Numbered from the stretch's first letter, positions 10,953 to 22,755 are shown. The stretch is 64,000 bases of DNA from Watersipora subatra (GCF_963576615.1 NC_088715.1:26563963-26627962); one strand, 5' to 3'. Notes: generated by a model from the sequence alone, not told the origin. Numbers and translations are program-made.

Positions 10953-11206
10953 AACATAACAGGCTTTTTAATCAGTGAAACGAGCGTGACACCTAATCAT
11001 TTGCTGGTTTTTAATACTGTGCGATTTAAAATTAAAAACAATCGTCTATGGCATAAATTGAACTAACAACTGTTCGGTTACCAAAGGAACATGCTACAAG
11101 AATGCGCCACAAAGAAAACATGCAAGAGTATCTAACCAGTGAAACGAGCAAGAAAGAAATTCAATTTCAAGTTTCGAATTTGATTGTGTCAGAAATTATA
11201 AATGCT

Positions 11207-11235
11207 CGTCCCTGGGTGGGCTTGAACCACCAACG

Positions 11236-11269
<34 letters not shown>

Positions 11270-11280
11270 ACCACAGAGAC
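11207..11280 (-). tRNA. tRNA-Asn(GTT) copy 35
   Basis: C45 only. Confidence 0.86.
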
Positions 11281-11534
11281 AACATAACAGGATTTTTAAT
11301 CTGTGAAACGAGCATGACACCTAATCATTTGCTGGTTTATAAAATTGTGTGTATTAAAATTAAAAACAATCGTCTTTGCGAGAAATTGAACCAACAACTG
11401 TTTAGTGACTAACCGAACGTGCTACCAGAATGTGCCCCAAAGAAAACATGTCAAAATATCTAACCTGTGAAACGAGCAGGACAAAAATTCATTTTCAATT
11501 TTCGAAATTGATTGTGTCAAAATTTACAAAGGCT

Positions 11535-11541
11535 CGTCCCT

Positions 11542-11578
<37 letters not shown>

Positions 11579-11608
11579 AAATGCGATAACCGATTGCACC
11601 ACAGAGAC
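11535..11608 (-). tRNA. tRNA-Asn(GTT) copy 36
   Basis: U29, A26, U22. Confidence 0.78.
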
Positions 11609-11862
11609 AACATAACAGGCTTTTTAATCTGTGAAACGAAGATGACAACTACTTATTTGCTGGTTTTTAGTACTGTGCTTACCAAAATTAAAAACAATCA
11701 TCTATGGCAAAAATTGAACTACCAAGTGTTTGGTTACCAAACGAACGCGCTGCCAGAATGTGCCACAAAAAAAACATGTCAAAATATCTAACTTGTGAAA
11801 CGAGCAAGACAAAAATTCATTTTCAAGTTTCGAACTTGATTGTGTCAAAATTTATAAGTGCT

Positions 11863-11936
11863 CGTCCCTGGGTGGGCTTGAACCACCAACCCTTCGGTTA
11901 ACAGCCAAACGCACTAACCGATTGTGCCACAGAGAC
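11863..11936 (-). tRNA. tRNA-Asn(GTT) copy 37
   Basis: U29, U23, A12, base 43 region changed (cccttcgg). Confidence 0.74.
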
Positions 11937-12190
11937 AACATAACAGGCTTTTTAATCTGTGAAACGAGCATGACACCTAATCATTTGCTGGTTTTTAATA
12001 CTGCGCGTATTAAAATTAAAAACCATCGTCTTTGTCAGAAATTGAACTACAAACTGTTCGGTTACCAAAGGAACATGCTACAAGATTGTGCCACAAAGAA
12101 AACATATCAGAATATCTAACCTGCGAAACGAGCAAGACAAAAATTCATTTTCAAGTTTCGAAATTGATTGTGTCAAAATTTATAAATGCT

Positions 12191-12264
12191 CGTCCCTGGG
12201 TGGGCTTGAACCACCAACATTTCGGTTAACAGCCAAACGCGCTAACCGATTGCACCACAGAGAC
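12191..12264 (-). tRNA. tRNA-Asn(GTT) copy 38
   Basis: U29 and one variable-loop change. Confidence 0.82.
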
Positions 12265-12517
12265 AACATAACAGGTTTTTTAATCTGTGAAACGAGCATG
12301 ACACCTAATCATTTGATGGTTTTTAAAAGTTTGTGTATTAAAATTAAAAACAATCGTCTATGGCAGAAATTGAACTAACAACTGTTTGGTTACGAATGGA
12401 ACGCGCTACCAGAATGTGCCACAACGAAAACATGTCAAAATATCTAACCTGTGAAACGAGCAAAACAAAAATTCATTTTTAAGTTTCGAATTTGATTGTG
12501 TCAAAATTATAAAGGCT

Positions 12518-12591
12518 CATCCCTGGGTGGGGTTGAACCACCAACCTTTCGGTTAACAGCCAAGTGCACTAACCGATTGCGCCACAGAGAC
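12518..12591 (-). tRNA. tRNA-Asn(GTT) copy 39
   Basis: G1-U72, T-loop change, several D/anticodon-stem changes, C11. Confidence 0.65.
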
Positions 12592-12844
12592 AACATATCA
12601 AGCTTTTTAACCTGTGAAACGATGATGACCTTTACTTACTTGCTAGTTTTTAATACTGTGCTTGCTAAAATTAAAAACAATCATCTTTGGCAGAAATTGA
12701 ACTAACAACTGTTCGGTTACGAATGGAACGTGCTACCGGAATGTGCCACAAAGATAATGTGTCAGAATATCAAACCTGTGAAACCAGCAAGACAAAATCT
12801 CATTTTCAAATTTTGAATTGGATTGTATTGAAATTATAAAATCT

Positions 12845-12918
12845 CATCTATGAGTGGGATTAAACCAGCAACCTTTCGGTTAACAGCTGAACCCTCTAAC
12901 CGATTGCACCACAGAGAC
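12845..12918 (-). pseudogene. Degenerate tRNA-Asn(GTT) copy 40
   Basis: Acceptor catctatg and T stem agtgg/cagca no longer pair well; D stem ccctc. Founder of a triplicated divergent unit (also 37113 and 44327). Confidence 0.6.
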
Positions 12919-13171
12919 AACATAACAGGTTTTTTAATCGGTGCAACGAGCATGACACTTAATCATTTGCTGGTTTTTAATACTATGTGCATTAAAATTA
13001 AAAAAAATTGCCTATGAGAGAAATTGAACCAACAACTGTTTGGTGACCAGCCGAACGTGCTACCAGAATGTGCCACAAGAAAACATATCAAAATATCTAA
13101 CCTGTGAAACGAGCAAGAACAAAATTCATTTTCAAGTTTCAAAATTGATTGTGTCAAAGTTTATAAGGGCT

Positions 13172-13245
13172 CGTCTCTTGGTGGGCTTGAACCACCAACC
13201 TTTTGGATAACAACCAAACGCACTAACCGATTGCGCCACGGAGAC
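13172..13245 (-). tRNA. tRNA-Asn(GTT) copy 41
   Basis: U29-A41 compensated pair, U32, U38, C11; acceptor weakened. Confidence 0.62.
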
Positions 13246-13499
13246 AACATAACAGGCTTTTTAATCTGTGAAATGAGCATGACACCTAATCATTTGCTGG
13301 TTTTTAATACTGCGCATAATAAAATTAAAAACAATCGTCTATGGCAGAAATTGAACTAACAACTGTTCGGTTACAAATGGAACGTGCTACCAGAATGTGC
13401 CACAAAGATAATGTGTCAGAATATCAAACCTGTAAAACGAGCAAGACAAAATATCATTTTCAAATTTCGAATTTGATTGTGTCAAAAAGTATCAGGGCT

Positions 13500-13572
13500 C
13501 GTGCCAGGGTGGGCTTGAACCACCAACCATTTGGTTAACAGCCAATGTGATAACCGATTGCACCACAGAGAC
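13500..13572 (-). tRNA. tRNA-Asn(GTT) copy 42
   Basis: W class, 73 nt; U29-A41 compensated pair; D stem shortened; acceptor cgtgccag. Confidence 0.55.
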
Positions 13573-13826
13573 AACATATCAGGCTTTTTAATCTGTGAAA
13601 CGAGCATGACACCTAATTATTTGCTGGTTTTTAATACTGTGCTTACTAAAATTAAAAACAATCGTCTATGGAGGAAATTGAACTACCAACTGTTTGGTTA
13701 CCAAACGAACGTGCTACAAGAATGTGCCACAAAGAAAAGATGTCAGAATATCAAACCTGTGAAACGAGCAAGAAAGAAATTCATTTTCAAGTTTCGAACT
13801 TGATTGTGTCAAAATTTATAAGGGCT

Positions 13827-13900
13827 CAATCCTGGGTTGGCTTGAACCACCAACCTTTCGGATAACAGCCGAACGCACTAACTGATTGCACCACGGAGAC
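13827..13900 (-). tRNA. tRNA-Asn(GTT) copy 43
   Basis: Acceptor caatcctg, T-stem change, U38, U23. Confidence 0.65.
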
Positions 13901-14154
13901 AACATAACAGGCTTTTTAATCTGTGAAACCAGCATGACACCTAATCATTTGCTGGTTTTTAACACTATGCGTATTAAATTTAAAAACAATCGTCTATGAC
14001 AGAAATTGAACTACCAACTGTTCGGTTACCAAAGGAACATGCTACAAGAAGGTGCCACAAAGAAAACATGTCAAAGTATCCAACTTGTGAAACGAGCAAA
14101 ACAAAAGTTCATTTTCAAGTTTCGAATTTGATTGTGTCAAAATTTACAAGGGCT

Positions 14155-14228
14155 CGACCCGGAGTGGGCTTGAACCACCAACCTTTCGGATAACAGCCGA
14201 ACGCACTAACCGATTGCACCACAGAGAC
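14155..14228 (-). tRNA. tRNA-Asn(GTT) copy 44
   Basis: Acceptor cgacccgg, U38, U23. Confidence 0.66.
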
Positions 14229-14482
14229 AACATAACAGGCTTTTTAATCTGTGAACCGAGCATGACACCTAATCATTTGCAGGTTTTTAATACTGAGCGT
14301 AGTAAAAATAAAAACAATCGTCTATGGCAGAAATTGAACTACCAACTTTTCGGTTACGAATGGAACGTGCTACCAGAATGTGCCACAAAGATAATGTGTC
14401 AGAATATCAAAGTTGTAAAACGAGCAAGACAAAATATCATTTTCAAATTTCGAATTTGATTTTGTCAAAAATTATAAGGGCT

Positions 14483-14556
14483 CGTCCCTGGGTGGGCTTG
14501 AAACATCAACCATTTGGTTAACAGCCGAGTGCGATAACCGATTGCACCACAGAGAC
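14483..14556 (-). tRNA. tRNA-Asn(GTT) copy 45
   Basis: W class; T stem changed (aaacatc). Confidence 0.58.
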
Positions 14557-14810
14557 AACATAACAGGCTTTTTAATCTGTGAAACGAAGATGACATTTAC
14601 TTACTTGCTGATTTTTAGTACTGTGCTTACTAAAATTAAAAACAATCGTCTATGACAGAAATTGAACTACCAACTGTTCGGTTACCAAACGAACAAGGTA
14701 CAAGAATGTGCCAGAAAGAAAACATGTCAGAATATCTAACCTGTGAAACGAGAAAGACAACAATTCAATTTTAAGTTTTGAATTTGATTGTGTCAAAATT
14801 TTCAAGGGCT

Positions 14811-14884
14811 CGTCCCTGAGTAGGCTTGAACCACCAACCTTTCGGATAACAGCCGTGCGCGACAACCGATTGCACCACAGAGAC
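14811..14884 (-). tRNA. tRNA-Asn(GTT) copy 46
   Basis: T class; anticodon stem base 27-28 region changed (ccgtgc), U38. Confidence 0.62.
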
Positions 14885-15138
14885 AACATAACAGGCTTTT
14901 TATTCTGTGAAACGAAGATGACAACTACTTATTTGCTGGTTTTTAATACTGTACTTACTAAAATTAAAAACAATCGTCTATGACAGAAATTGAACTACCA
15001 ACTGTTCGGTTACCAAAGGAACATGCTACAAGAATGTACCACAAAGAAAACATGTGAGATTATCTAACCTGGGAAACGAGCAAGAAAGAAATTCATTTTC
15101 AAGTTTCGAATTTGATTGTGTCAAAAATTACAAGGGCT

Positions 15139-15212
15139 CATCCCTGAGTAGGCTTGAACCACCAACCTTTCGGATAACAGCCAAAGGCGCTAACCGATTG
15201 CACCACCGAGAC
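15139..15212 (-). tRNA. tRNA-Asn(GTT) copy 47
   Basis: T class; G1-U72; U29; cagagac to ccgagac. Confidence 0.65.
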
Positions 15213-15466
15213 AACATTGCAGGCTTTTTAATCTGTGAAACGAGCATGACACCTAATCATTTGCTGGTTTTTAAAGTTGTGTGTATTAAAATTAAAAACA
15301 ATCGTCTTTGACAGAAGTTGAACTACCAACTGTTCGGTCACCAAAGGAACATGCTACAAGAATGTCCCACAAAGAAAACGTGTCAAAATATCTAACTTGT
15401 GAAACGAGCAAGAAAAAAATTCACTTTCAAGTTTTGAATTTGATTGTGTCAAAATTTACAAGGGCT

Positions 15467-15540
15467 CATCCCTGAGTAGGCTTGAACCACCAACCTTTCG
15501 GATAACAGCCAAAGGCGCTAACCGATTGCACCACCGAGAC
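15467..15540 (-). tRNA. tRNA-Asn(GTT) copy 48
   Basis: Identical type to copy 47; adjacent-unit duplicate. Confidence 0.65.
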
Positions 15541-15794
15541 AACATTGCAGGCTTTTTAATCTGTGAAACGAGCATGACACCTAATCATTTGCTGGTTTTT
15601 AAAGTTGTGTGTATTAAAATTAAAAACAACCGTCTATGCGAGAAATTGAACCAACAACTGTTTGGTGACCAACCGAACGTGCTACCAGAATGTGCCACAA
15701 AGAAAACATGTCAGAATATCTAACCTGTGAAACGAGCAAGACAAAAATTCATTTTCAAGTTTCGAATTTGATTGTGTCAAAATTTATAAATGCT

Positions 15795-15867
15795 CGTCCC
15801 TGGGTGGGCTTGAACCACCAACTTTCGGTTAATAGCCGAACGCACTAACCGATTGCGCCACAGAGAC
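15795..15867 (-). tRNA. tRNA-Asn copy 49, anticodon ATT
   Basis: Loop CTATTAA gives ATT, an Asn-reading anticodon normally not used in animals. 73 nt, variable loop one short; C11. Confidence 0.65.
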
Positions 15868-16122
15868 AACATGACAGGTTTTTTAATCTGTGAAACGAGC
15901 ATGACACCTAAATATTTGCTGGTTTTTAATACTGCGCTTACTAAAATTAAAAACAATCATCTATGGCAGAAATTGAACTACCAACTGTTCGGTTACCAAA
16001 GGAACATGCTACAAGAATGTGCCACGAAGATAACATGTAAAAATATCTAACTTGTGAAATGAACAAGGCAAAAAATTCATTTTCAAGTTTCGAAATTGAT
16101 TGTGTCAAAGTTTATAAGTGCT

Positions 16123-16129
16123 CATCTTT

Positions 16130-16185
<56 letters not shown>

Positions 16186-16196
16186 ACCAGAGAGAC
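16123..16196 (-). tRNA. tRNA-Asn(GTT) copy 50
   Basis: K class, as copy 10. Confidence 0.7.
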
Positions 16197-16450
16197 AATA
16201 TAACAGGTTTTTTAATCTGTGAAACGAGCATGACACCTAATCATTTGCTGGTTTTTAAAATTGTGTGTATTAAAATTAATAACAATCGTCTATGCGAGAA
16301 ATTGAACAAACAACTGTTTGGTGACCAACCGAACGCGCTACCAGAATGTGCCACAAAGAAAACATGTCAAAATATCAAACCTGTGAAACGAGCAAGACAA
16401 AAATTCAATTTTAATATTCGAATTTGATTGTGTCAAAATTTATAAAAGCT

Positions 16451-16457
16451 CGTCCCT

Positions 16458-16513
<56 letters not shown>

Positions 16514-16524
16514 ACCACAGAGAC
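16451..16524 (-). tRNA. tRNA-Asn(GTT) copy 51
   Basis: Consensus. Confidence 0.88.
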
Positions 16525-16778
16525 AACATAACAGGTTTTTTAATCTGTGAAACGAGCATGACACCTAATCATTTGCTGGTTTTAAATACTGTGTGTAATG
16601 AAATTAAAAACAATCATCTATGGCAGAAATTGAACTATCAACTCTTTGGTTACTAAACGATTGTGCTGCCAGAATGTGCCACAAAGAAAACATGTCTAAA
16701 TATCTAACTTTTGAAACGAGCAAGACAAAAGTTCATTTTCAAGTTTCGAAATTGATTGTGTCAAAATTTATAAATGCT

Positions 16779-16852
16779 CGTCCTTGGGTGGGCTTGAACC
16801 ACCAACCTTTCGCTTAACAGCCAAACGCGCTAACCGATTGCACCACAGAGAC
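16779..16852 (-). tRNA. tRNA-Asn(GTT) copy 52
   Basis: Acceptor cgtccttg; U29; anticodon-stem base 39 G (cgctt). Confidence 0.7.
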
Positions 16853-17106
16853 AACAGAACAGGTTTTTTAATCTGTGAAACGAGCATGACACCTAATCAT
16901 TTGCTGGTTTTTAATACTGCGCGTATTAAAATTAAAAACCATCGTTTTTGACAGAAATTGAACTACAAACTGTTCGGTTACCAAAGGAACATGCTACAAG
17001 ATTATGCCACAAAGAAAACATGTCAGAATATCTAACCTGTGAAACGAGCAAGACAAAAATTCATTTTCAAGTTTCGAATTTGATTGTGTCAAAATTTATA
17101 AATGCT

Positions 17107-17180
17107 CGTCCCTGGGTGGGCTTGACCCAACAACCTTTCGGTTAACAGCCGAACGCGCCAACTGATTGCGCCACAGAGAC
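17107..17180 (-). tRNA. tRNA-Asn(GTT) copy 53
   Basis: B box disturbed (ttgaccc), D-arm changes, C11. Confidence 0.66.
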
Positions 17181-17434
17181 AACATAACAGGTTTTTTGAT
17201 CTGTGAAACGAGCATGACACCTAATCATTTGCTGGTTTTAAATACTGTGTGTAATGAAATTAAAAACAATCATCTATGGCAGAAATTGAACTATCAACTC
17301 TTTGGTTACTAAACGATTGTGCTGCCAGAATGTGCCACAAAGAAAACATGTCTAAATATCTAACTTTTGAAACGAGCAAGACAAAAGTTCATTTTCAAGT
17401 TTCGAAACTGATTGTGTCAAAATTTATAAATGCT

Positions 17435-17441
17435 CGGCCTT

Positions 17442-17478
<37 letters not shown>

Positions 17479-17508
17479 AAACGCGCTAACCGATTGCACC
17501 ACAGAGAC
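17435..17508 (-). tRNA. tRNA-Asn(GTT) copy 54
   Basis: Acceptor cggccttg; U29. Confidence 0.72.
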
Positions 17509-17762
17509 AACATAACAGGTTTTTTAATCTGTGAAACGAGCATGACACCTAATCATTTGCTGGTTTTTAATACTGCGCGTATTAAAATTAAAAACCATCG
17601 TTTTTGACAGAAATTGAACTACAAACTGTTCGGTTACCAAAGGAACATGCTACAAGATTATGCCACAAAGAAAACATGTCAGAATATCTAACCTGTGAAA
17701 CGAGCAAGACAAAAATTCATTTTCAAGTTTCGAATTTGATTGTGTCAAAATTTATAAATGCT

Positions 17763-17769
17763 CGTCCCT

Positions 17770-17805
<36 letters not shown>

Positions 17806-17836
17806 AGAACGCACTAACCGATTGCACCACAGAGAC
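17763..17836 (-). tRNA. tRNA-Asn(GTT) copy 55
   Basis: Base 30 changed (cagcag); U23. Confidence 0.72.
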
Positions 17837-18090
17837 AACATGACAGGTTTTTTAATCTGTGAAACGAGCATGACACCTAAATATTTGCTGGTTTTTAATA
17901 CTGCGCTTACTAAAATTAAAAACAATCATCTATGGCAAAAATTGAAAAACCAACTGGTTGGTTACCAAACGAACGTGCTGCCAGAATGTGTCACAAAAAA
18001 AACATGTCGAAATATCAAACCTGTGAAACGAGCAAAACAAAAATTCATTTTTAAGTTTCGAATTTGATTGTGTCAAAATTTATAAATGCT

Positions 18091-18164
18091 CGTCCCTCGG
18101 TGGGCTTGAACCACCAACTTTTCGGTTAACATCCAAATGCGGTAACCGATTCCACCACAGAGAC
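18091..18164 (-). tRNA. tRNA-Asn(GTT) copy 56
   Basis: Position 66 changed, A32, C22, D-stem G12/C13 region changed (ttccacc). Confidence 0.6.
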
Positions 18165-18418
18165 AACATAACAGGATTTTCAATCTGTGAAACGAAGATG
18201 ACAACTACTTATTTGCTGGTTTTTAATACTGTGCTTACCAAAATTAAAAACAATCATCTATGGTAGAAATTGAACTACCAACTAATTGGTTACCAAACGA
18301 ACGCGCTGCCAGAATGTGCCACAAAGAAAACATGTCAAAATATCTAACTTGTGAAACAAGCAAGACAAAAATTCATTTTCAAGTTTCGAATTTGATTGTG
18401 TCAAAATTTATAAGTGCT

Positions 18419-18425
18419 CATCCCT

Positions 18426-18486
<61 letters not shown>

Positions 18487-18492
18487 AGAGAC
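18419..18492 (-). tRNA. tRNA-Asn(GTT) copy 57
   Basis: G1-U72; C11; otherwise consensus. Confidence 0.84.
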
Positions 18493-18746
18493 AACATAAC
18501 AGGCGTTTTAATCTGTGAAACGAGCATGACACCTAATCATTTGCTGGTTTTTAAAATTGTGTGTATTAAAATTAAAAACAATCGTCTATGCGAGAACTTG
18601 AACCAACAACTGTTTAGTGACCAACCGAACATGCTACCAGAATGTGCCACAAAGAAAACATGTCAAAATATCTAACCTGTGAAACGAGCAAAACAAAAAA
18701 TCATTTTCAAGTTTCGAAATTGATTGTGTCAAAATTTACAAAGGCT

Positions 18747-18753
18747 CGTCTCT

Positions 18754-18790
<37 letters not shown>

Positions 18791-18820
18791 AAACGCGATA
18801 ACCAATTGCGCCACAGAGAC
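18747..18820 (-). tRNA. tRNA-Asn(GTT) copy 58
   Basis: As copy 25 with acceptor cgtctctg. Confidence 0.7.
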
Positions 18821-19073
18821 AACATAACAGGTTTTTTAATCTGTGAAACGAGCATGACACCTAACCATTTGCTGGTTTTTAATACTGTGCGATTATAATT
18901 ACAAACAATGGTCTATGGCAGAAATTGAACTAACAACTGTTCGGTTACCAAAGGAACATGCTACCAGAATGTGCCACAAAGATAACATGTCAGAATATCT
19001 AACCTGTGAAACAAGCAAGACAAAAATTCATTTTCAAGTTTCGAATTTGATTGGTTCAAAATTTACAAGGGCT

Positions 19074-19147
19074 CGTCCCTGGGTGGGCTTGAACCACCAA
19101 CTTTTCGGTTAACAGCCAAATGTGGTAACCGTATGCACCACAGAGAC
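19074..19147 (-). tRNA. tRNA-Asn(GTT) copy 59
   Basis: U29, A26, several D-arm changes (tgtggtaaccgtatg). Confidence 0.6.
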
Positions 19148-19402
19148 AACATAACAGGCTTTTTAATCTGTGAAAAGAGCATGACACCTAATCATTTGCT
19201 GGTTTTTAATACTGCGCGTATTAAAATTAAAAACCATCGTCTTTGACAGAAATTGAACTACAAACTGTTCGGTTACCAAAGGAACATGCTACAAGAATGT
19301 GCCACGAAGATAACATGTAAAAATATCTAACTTGTGAAATGAACAAGACGAAAAATTCATTTTCGAGTTTCGAAATTGATTGTGTCAAAGTTTATAAGTG
19401 CT

Positions 19403-19409
19403 CATCTTT

Positions 19410-19465
<56 letters not shown>

Positions 19466-19476
19466 ACCAGAGAGAC
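19403..19476 (-). tRNA. tRNA-Asn(GTT) copy 60
   Basis: K class, as copy 10. Confidence 0.7.
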
Positions 19477-19730
19477 AATATAACAGGTTTTTTAATCTGT
19501 GAAACGAGCATGACACCTAATCATTTGCTGGTTTTTAAAATTGTGTGTATTAAAATTAATAACAATCGTCTATGCGAGAAATTGAACAAACAACTGTTTG
19601 GTGACCAACCGAATGCGCTACCAGAATGTGCCACAAAGAAAACATGTCAAAATATCAAACCTGTGAAACGAGCAAGACAAAAATTCAATTTTAAAATTCG
19701 AATTTGATTGTGTCAAAATTTATAAAAGCT

Positions 19731-19737
19731 CGTCCCT

Positions 19738-19793
<56 letters not shown>

Positions 19794-19804
19794 ACCACAG
19801 AGAC
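19731..19804 (-). tRNA. tRNA-Asn(GTT) copy 61
   Basis: Consensus. Confidence 0.88.
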
Positions 19805-20058
19805 AACATAACAGGTTTTTTAATCTGTGAAACGAGCATGACACCTAATCATTTGCTGGTTTTTAAAATTGTGTGTATTAAAATTATAAACAATCGTCTA
19901 TGCGAGAAATTGAACAAACAACTGTTTGGTGACCTACCGAACGCGCTACCAGAATGTGCCACAAAGAAAACATGTCAGAATATCTAACCTGTGAAACGAG
20001 CAAGACAAAAATTCATTTTCAAGTTTCGAATTGGATTGTGTCAAAATTTATAAATGCT

Positions 20059-20065
20059 CGTCCCT

Positions 20066-20121
<56 letters not shown>

Positions 20122-20132
20122 ACCACAGAGAC
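20059..20132 (-). tRNA. tRNA-Asn(GTT) copy 62
   Basis: Consensus. Confidence 0.88.
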
Positions 20133-20386
20133 AACATAACAGGTTTTTTAATCTGTGAAACGAGCATGACACCTAATCATTTGCTGGTTTTAAATACTGT
20201 GTGTAATGAAATTAAAAACAATCATCTATGGCAGAAATTGAACTATCAACTCTTTGGTTACTAAACGATTGTGCTGCCAGAATGTGCCACAAAGAAAACA
20301 TGTCTAAATATCTAACTTTTGAAACGAGCAAGACAAAAGTTCATTTTCAAGTTTCGAAATTGATTGTGTCAAAATTTATAAATGCT

Positions 20387-20393
20387 CGTCCTT

Positions 20394-20430
<37 letters not shown>

Positions 20431-20460
20431 AAACGCGCTAACCGATTGCACCACAGAGAC
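20387..20460 (-). tRNA. tRNA-Asn(GTT) copy 63
   Basis: Partner of 16779 with normal base 39. Confidence 0.78.
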
Positions 20461-20714
20461 AACAGAACAGGTTTTTTAATCTGTGAAACGAGCATGACAC
20501 CTAATCATTTGCTGGTTTTTAATACTGCGCGTATTAAAATTAAAAACCATCGTTTTTGACAGAAATTGAACTACAAACTGTTCGGTTACCAAAGGAACAT
20601 GCTACAAGATTATGCCACAAAGAAAACATGTCAGAATATCTAACCTGTGAAACGAGCAAGACAAAAATTCATTTTCAAGTTTCGAATTTGATTGTGTCAA
20701 AATTTATAAATGCT

Positions 20715-20788
20715 CGTCCCTGGGTGGGCTTGACCCAACAACCTTTCGGTTAACAGCCGAACGCGCCAACTGATTGCGCCACAGAGAC
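20715..20788 (-). tRNA. tRNA-Asn(GTT) copy 64
   Basis: Partner of 17107. Confidence 0.66.
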
Positions 20789-21042
20789 AACATAACAGGT
20801 TTTTTGATCTGTGAAACGAGCATGACACCTAATCATTTGCTGGTTTTAAATACTGTGTGTAATGAAATTAAAAACAATCATCTATGGCAGAAATTGAACT
20901 ATCAACTCTTTGGTTACTAAACGATTGTGCTGCCAGAATGTGCCACAAAGAAAACATGTCTAAATATCTAACTTTTGAAACGAGCAAGACAAAAGTTCAT
21001 TTTCAAGTTTCGAAACTGATTGTGTCAAAATTTATAAATGCT

Positions 21043-21049
21043 CGGCCTT

Positions 21050-21086
<37 letters not shown>

Positions 21087-21116
21087 AAACGCGCTAACCG
21101 ATTGCACCACAGAGAC
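21043..21116 (-). tRNA. tRNA-Asn(GTT) copy 65
   Basis: Partner of 17435. Confidence 0.72.
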
Positions 21117-21370
21117 AACAGAACAGGTTTTTTAATCTGTGAAACGAGCATGACACCTAATCATTTGCTGGTTTTTAATACTGCGCGTATTAAAATTAAA
21201 AACCATCGTTTTTGACAGAAATTGAACTACAAACTGTTCGGTTACCAAAGGAACATGCTACAAGATTATGCCACAAAGAAAACATGTCAGAATATCTAAC
21301 CTGTGAAACGAGCAAGACAAAAATTCATTTTCAAGTTTCGAATTTGATTGTGTCAAAATTTATAAATGCT

Positions 21371-21377
21371 CGTCCCT

Positions 21378-21413
<36 letters not shown>

Positions 21414-21444
21414 AGAACGCACTAACCGATTGCACCACAGAGAC
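21371..21444 (-). tRNA. tRNA-Asn(GTT) copy 66
   Basis: Partner of 17763. Confidence 0.72.
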
Positions 21445-21698
21445 AACATGACAGGTTTTTTAATCTGTGAAACGAGCATGACACCTAAATATTTGCTGGT
21501 TTTTAATACTGCGCTTACTAAAATTAAAAACAATCATCTATGGCAAAAATTGAAAAACCAACTGGTTGGTTACCAAACGAACGTGCTGCCAGAATGTGTC
21601 ACAAAAAAAACATGTCGAAATATCAAACCTGTGAAACGAGCAAAACAAAAATTCATTTTTAAGTTTCGAATTTGATTGTGTCAAAATTTATAAATGCT

Positions 21699-21772
21699 CG
21701 TCCCTCGGTGGGCTTGAACCACCAACTTTTCGGTTAACATCCAAATGCGGTAACCGATTCCACCACAGAGAC
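21699..21772 (-). tRNA. tRNA-Asn(GTT) copy 67
   Basis: Partner of 18091. Confidence 0.6.
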
Positions 21773-22026
21773 AACATAACAGGATTTTCAATCTGTGAAA
21801 CGAAGATGACAACTACTTATTTGCTGGTTTTTAATACTGTGCTTACCAAAATTAAAAACAATCATCTATGGTAGAAATTGAACTACCAACTAATTGGTTA
21901 CCAAACGAACGCGCTGCCAGAATGTGCCACAAAGAAAACATGTCAAAATATCTAACTTGTGAAACAAGCAAGACAAAAATTCATTTTCAAGTTTCGAATT
22001 TGATTGTGTCAAAATTTATAAGTGCT

Positions 22027-22033
22027 CATCCCT

Positions 22034-22094
<61 letters not shown>

Positions 22095-22100
22095 AGAGAC
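22027..22100 (-). tRNA. tRNA-Asn(GTT) copy 68
   Basis: Partner of 18419. Confidence 0.84.
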
Positions 22101-22354
22101 AACATAACAGGCGTTTTAATCTGTGAAACGAGCATGACACCTAATCATTTGCTGGTTTTTAAAATTGTGTGTATTAAAATTAAAAACAATCGTCTATGCG
22201 AGAACTTGAACCAACAACTGTTTAGTGACCAACCGAACATGCTACCAGAATGTGCCACAAAGAAAACATGTCAAAATATCTAACCTGTGAAACGAGCAAA
22301 ACAAAAAATCATTTTCAAGTTTCGAAATTGATTGTGTCAAAATTTACAAAGGCT

Positions 22355-22361
22355 CGTCTCT

Positions 22362-22398
<37 letters not shown>

Positions 22399-22428
22399 AA
22401 ACGCGATAACCAATTGCGCCACAGAGAC
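22355..22428 (-). tRNA. tRNA-Asn(GTT) copy 69
   Basis: Partner of 18747. Confidence 0.7.
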
Positions 22429-22681
22429 AACATAACAGGTTTTTTAATCTGTGAAACGAGCATGACACCTAACCATTTGCTGGTTTTTAATACTGTGCGA
22501 TTATAATTACAAACAATGGTCTATGGCAGAAATTGAACTAACAACTGTTCGGTTACCAAAGGAACATGCTACCAGAATGTGCCACAAAGATAACATGTCA
22601 GAATATCTAACCTGTGAAACAAGCAAGACAAAAATTCATTTTCAAGTTTCGAATTTGATTGGTTCAAAATTTACAAGGGCT

Positions 22682-22755
22682 CGTCCCTGGGTGGGCTTGA
22701 ACCACCAACTTTTCGGTTAACAGCCAAATGTGGTAACCGTATGCACCACAGAGAC
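22682..22755 (-). tRNA. tRNA-Asn(GTT) copy 70
   Basis: Partner of 19074. Confidence 0.6.

Larger units (their letters stand above)
12000..15060. repeat. Triplicated block of about 3 kb, first copy
   Basis: The distinctive series 12191-12518-12845-13172-13500-13827-14155-14483-14811 recurs in the same order at 36,459-39,079 (shift 24,268) and at 43,673-46,293 (a further 7,214, or 22 units). Confidence 0.85.
600..16760. repeat. Higher-order repeat block X, left copy
   Basis: This matches 24.9-41.0 kb unit by unit with a shift of about 24,268 (74 units). Unit classes appear in the same order: for example 2349 with 26617, 3006 with 27274, 8253 with 32519, 9238 with 33504, 12845 with 37113, 13500 with 37768, 15795 with 40063. 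Local shifts of 24,594 and 24,922 mark whole-unit gains or losses at 5.6-7.3 kb and 9.5-11.5 kb. Confidence 0.85.
16440..20047. repeat. 11-unit (3,608-bp) tandem duplication, first copy
   Basis: Near-identical to the next 3,608 bp. Private variants recur at exactly +3,608: cggccttggg (17435/21043), cagcagaac (17763/21371), tccctcggtg (18091/21699) and aatgtggtaaccgtatg (19074/22682). Only scattered single differences are visible, for example in copy 16779 versus 20387, so this is a recent event. Confidence 0.9.
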
